A stretch of 10,987 nucleotides of DNA from Paraglomus occultum (lineage: Eukaryota > Glomeromycota > Glomeromycetes > Paraglomerales > Paraglomeraceae): NCBI GenBank assembly GCA_910592205.1, contig CAJVPJ010001267.1:1-10987 (forward strand), in the 5' to 3' direction. The position numbers and the translations under genes are program-made. The notes beneath the pieces were generated by a model. The model saw only the letters and a program-made list of their open reading frames with translations. It was not told the DNA's origin and did no database searches. Each line of letters begins with the position of its first letter. The stretch's first letter is position 1. Below are positions 9,381 through 10,987 of this stretch, piece after piece.

Positions 9381-9831
9381 ATGTTGAGAAAAATAAATGA
9401 TCGGGAAATGAACCGGATTCCTTCGAATAGTATTAATATAAGCAATATTACTTTATCCGCAGCATAAACCATCTACCTGTCAATACGACTGTTGAAGGTA
9501 TGAAATGTTGTGTTTACAAACAACAACACTCAATATTATCAGATTTGTTAATCAAAGAATTTATTTGTGTGACGGGTCAATTGCAACTGTAGATATGGTA
9601 ACGTCATATCCGAGAGTGATGAGCAAGATGCAAATGATTGTAATAGTGACAGTGAGACCAGCGAGACTCCGAAAAAGATTCGTTTGAGGTGGCATTCTCT
9701 TAAAACGATGACCGAATTTATTGAACAAACAGCTAGATAATTTATTCATTGCGCGAGAAGACATGGTAAACTTACAGCGCTTTCGACGTAATATTGAGTT
9801 AAACAAAATGAACAATCTCATAGTATACGTA
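9381..9831 (+). pseudogene. Transposase fragment (pogo/Tigger-like), frameshifted
   Basis: At least three frames carry pieces in the expected order. (1) 9381-9467: ends SINISNITLSAA then TAA. (2) 9464-9592: begins INHLPVNTT, the place where such transposases have an LPPNTTS motif, and ends with TAG. (3) 9573-9740: an acidic run (SDSETSETPKK), then WHSLKTMTEFIEQ, ended by TAA. (4) From about 9730 in another frame: LDNLFIAREDMVNLQRFRR. The last two join smoothly if one base near 9726-9732 is surplus. Acidic region plus SLxT..xFIEQQ is the usual C-terminal layout of this family. No catalytic Asp can be placed with confidence. A GTAAGT site follows at 9829. Confidence 0.45.
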
Positions 9832-9891
9832 AGTACATTGCACAATGGATTGTCCTTATATGTACTCTTGTATCACTTGCCTTTTATACAT

Positions 9892-9954
9892 TTATACCGG
9901 GTTTCCTTATACCGGACAAAAATCTCCGTGGACGGGGGGGTATAACGAGGTTTC
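9892..9954 (+). repeat. Terminal-repeat-like end of the transposon remnant
   Basis: Two copies of TTATACCGG (9892-9900 and 9907-9915), a G-rich patch (GGACGGGGGGG, 9930-9940) and the terminal TATAACGAGGTTTC. GC content jumps relative to the flanks. On the minus strand it reads as a pogo/Tigger-like end, GAAACCTCGTTATACC. The outermost CAGT expected for a full end is not present, so the terminus looks mutated. Confidence 0.5.
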
Positions 9955-9955
9955 A

Positions 9956-10449
9956 TAATATAAAAAAAGTAATAACTGATATACAAATTTTCTTATGTTA
10001 CAAAGCCTTATCACCGACATCTTTAGTTTAGAGTTATAGCTAAATGAGTGTTATTTTATCTTTATTGCTACATTATCTCATATCTGTTTACTCAAAGCTG
10101 GTAATCGTCTAATGTTTTTTAGATTCCGTCTGTCAATACAGGGTAATTTTGAAACAAATTCTAATATAGCGCAAGTCTCATGATCGATTGCAAAAAAACC
10201 CCGTCGTGTGGTTTCTCATAATAGCACCGTCTAAAAACTTGTTTCAACTGCTAAATTTAAACCAAACTTTATAATGTTACGCATGGACGAGAATTTACTT
10301 CGACCAACAATTTCCCCGAAATACAGGAATAATCGATATTAGAAATTCACTGACTACAAATTAACGTTTCTTTGACTGTAAAATAGTTTTTGGCAGTGCA
10401 AGCCGAACTATATATTTAGCAGCTAATATTTGCTTTTCTTGTTCGCAGT
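9956..10449. other. Spacer, no gene recognised
   Basis: About 500 nt between the transposon end and the possible exon at 10450. A 19-codon frame starting at ATG 10283 has no splice donor before its TAG. The right end holds a good branch site and acceptor (GCTAAT, pyrimidine tract, CAG at 10447-10449), assigned to the next feature. Confidence 0.4.
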
Positions 10450-10873
10450 ACAACAGTTTGGTGTACCTTGTTACAATTTATGCAACACTCTATTCTGAGC
10501 AAATCCATTCCGGAGTTCAAAAGTTTCAGCAACAAACAGACAAACAGGTAAACTGTAGATATATTGACTTGTTTATATTAGAATTGTTTGATCGGCGAGT
10601 TTGAGGTTGATTCACCGCAGCATAATGTAACATTAATATCCGTTATGATTCACTTGTTCGTAGTTCTTATCCTTTAACGTGAAGAATTTTCTGGAAATTT
10701 ACCTACGTATGTTTATTTCTGCTGAAACGTGGTTTTTAGTCAGCAATGACTTGCTTGAAGAATTGTTTACGGAGTGCACAAATCAATGTGTTGTTGGGGT
10801 ACACTTTGTAATACATAACGATTGCCGAAACAACACAACAGAAACCGTGCACACAATCTCAATATGCGATTGA
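10450..10873 (+). CDS. Possible exons of an unrecognised gene, partial
   Basis: Exon A 10450-10547 follows a strong acceptor (GCTAAT about 20 nt upstream, pyrimidine tract, GCAG) and ends at a donor CAG|GTAAAC. It reads YNSLVYLVTIYATLYSEQ and then a Gln-rich end. Exon B from 10664 follows TTGTTCGTAG and stays in phase: NFLEIYLRMFISAETWF, then a Cys/Thr-rich stretch (ECTNQC, NDCRNNTTETV), to TGA at 10871-10873. A further acceptor-like TTTTTGCAG at 10924-10932 suggests another exon at the edge, though I cannot join it in frame. Frame A is also open upstream to 10362 without a start. No start codon exon was found and no family is recognised. It may be a real gene fragment, a decayed gene or chance. 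Confidence 0.25.
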
Positions 10874-10987
10874 AATAATTATTTCGGCAAAAACAAAACC
10901 ATTTGTAATCCTGTTCGAATCAATTTTTGCAGAAATGAAGAACAAATTCTGAACGACGGAACGTGGCAACATGAAACATAAACCTCT

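Larger units (their letters stand above)
9381..9955 (+). mobile_element. Eroded 3' portion of a pogo/Tigger-type DNA transposon
   Basis: Two independent signs agree. First, broken frames read like the end of a pogo/Tigger (CENP-B-like DDE) transposase: an ISNITL..HLPVNTT segment, an acidic Ser/Asp/Glu stretch, then SLKTMTEFIEQ and an amphipathic tail. Second, the sequence ends at 9941-9954 with TATAACGAGGTTTC, the complement of the GAAACCTCGTTATA-like terminus that I recall as typical of these elements. No matching left end and no N-terminal DNA-binding domain were found, so the element is 5'-truncated or too eroded to see. Family assignment is from memory of motifs, not from a search. Confidence 0.5.

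Noticed and set aside
9561-9845. 94-residue minus-strand frame with a hydrophobic segment.
   Set aside because: It is antisense to the acidic and SLKTMTEFIEQ transposase segments, which make better sense on the plus strand.

Overview
The window looks like nuclear DNA of a eukaryote, most likely a fungus. By eye it is AT-rich (roughly one third GC). It is gene-poor and has no bacterial-style operons or ribosome binding sites. Its genes are cut by short spliceosomal introns (about 50-105 nt) with fungal-type signals: GTATGT/GTAAGC/GTGAGT donors, CTAAC/CTAAT-like branch sites and YAG acceptors. From memory, the main protein family, with its PWGxVQ motif after the second membrane span and its LFLKEYVV tail, resembles uncharacterised proteins of early-diverging fungi of the Mortierella/Rhizophagus type. 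I could not check this, so the lineage is inference.

Layout. 1-400: no recognisable gene. 405-2178: promoter block and first copy of an eight-exon membrane-protein gene, now a pseudogene (in-frame TGA in the first membrane span, a 10-nt deletion in the last exon). 2179-5560: AT-rich spacer without a convincing gene; it holds a 3 x 16-bp tandem repeat at 4785-4832 and small inverted repeats. 5571-5657: a tight cluster of perfect palindromes. 6045-7960: promoter block and second, intact copy of the same gene; splicing by homology gives an open frame of 389 codons (405 with an alternative acceptor). 7961-9380: AT-rich spacer with one short open stretch at 8482-8631. 9381-9955: eroded remnant of a pogo/Tigger-type DNA transposon (3' half of the transposase and a 3' terminal-repeat-like end). 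9956-10987: possible exons of an unrecognised gene that may run off the right edge.

The two main genes are a tandem duplication in the same orientation. Exon order, intron positions and phases match, and similarity extends into the 5' flank. The predicted protein has a basic cytoplasmic N-tail, a membrane span, a glycosylation-rich ectodomain of about 220 residues, a second membrane span, and a cytoplasmic tail with a Cys cluster and a short amphipathic helix. That suggests a cell-surface or secretory-pathway membrane protein, but no biochemical function can be assigned.
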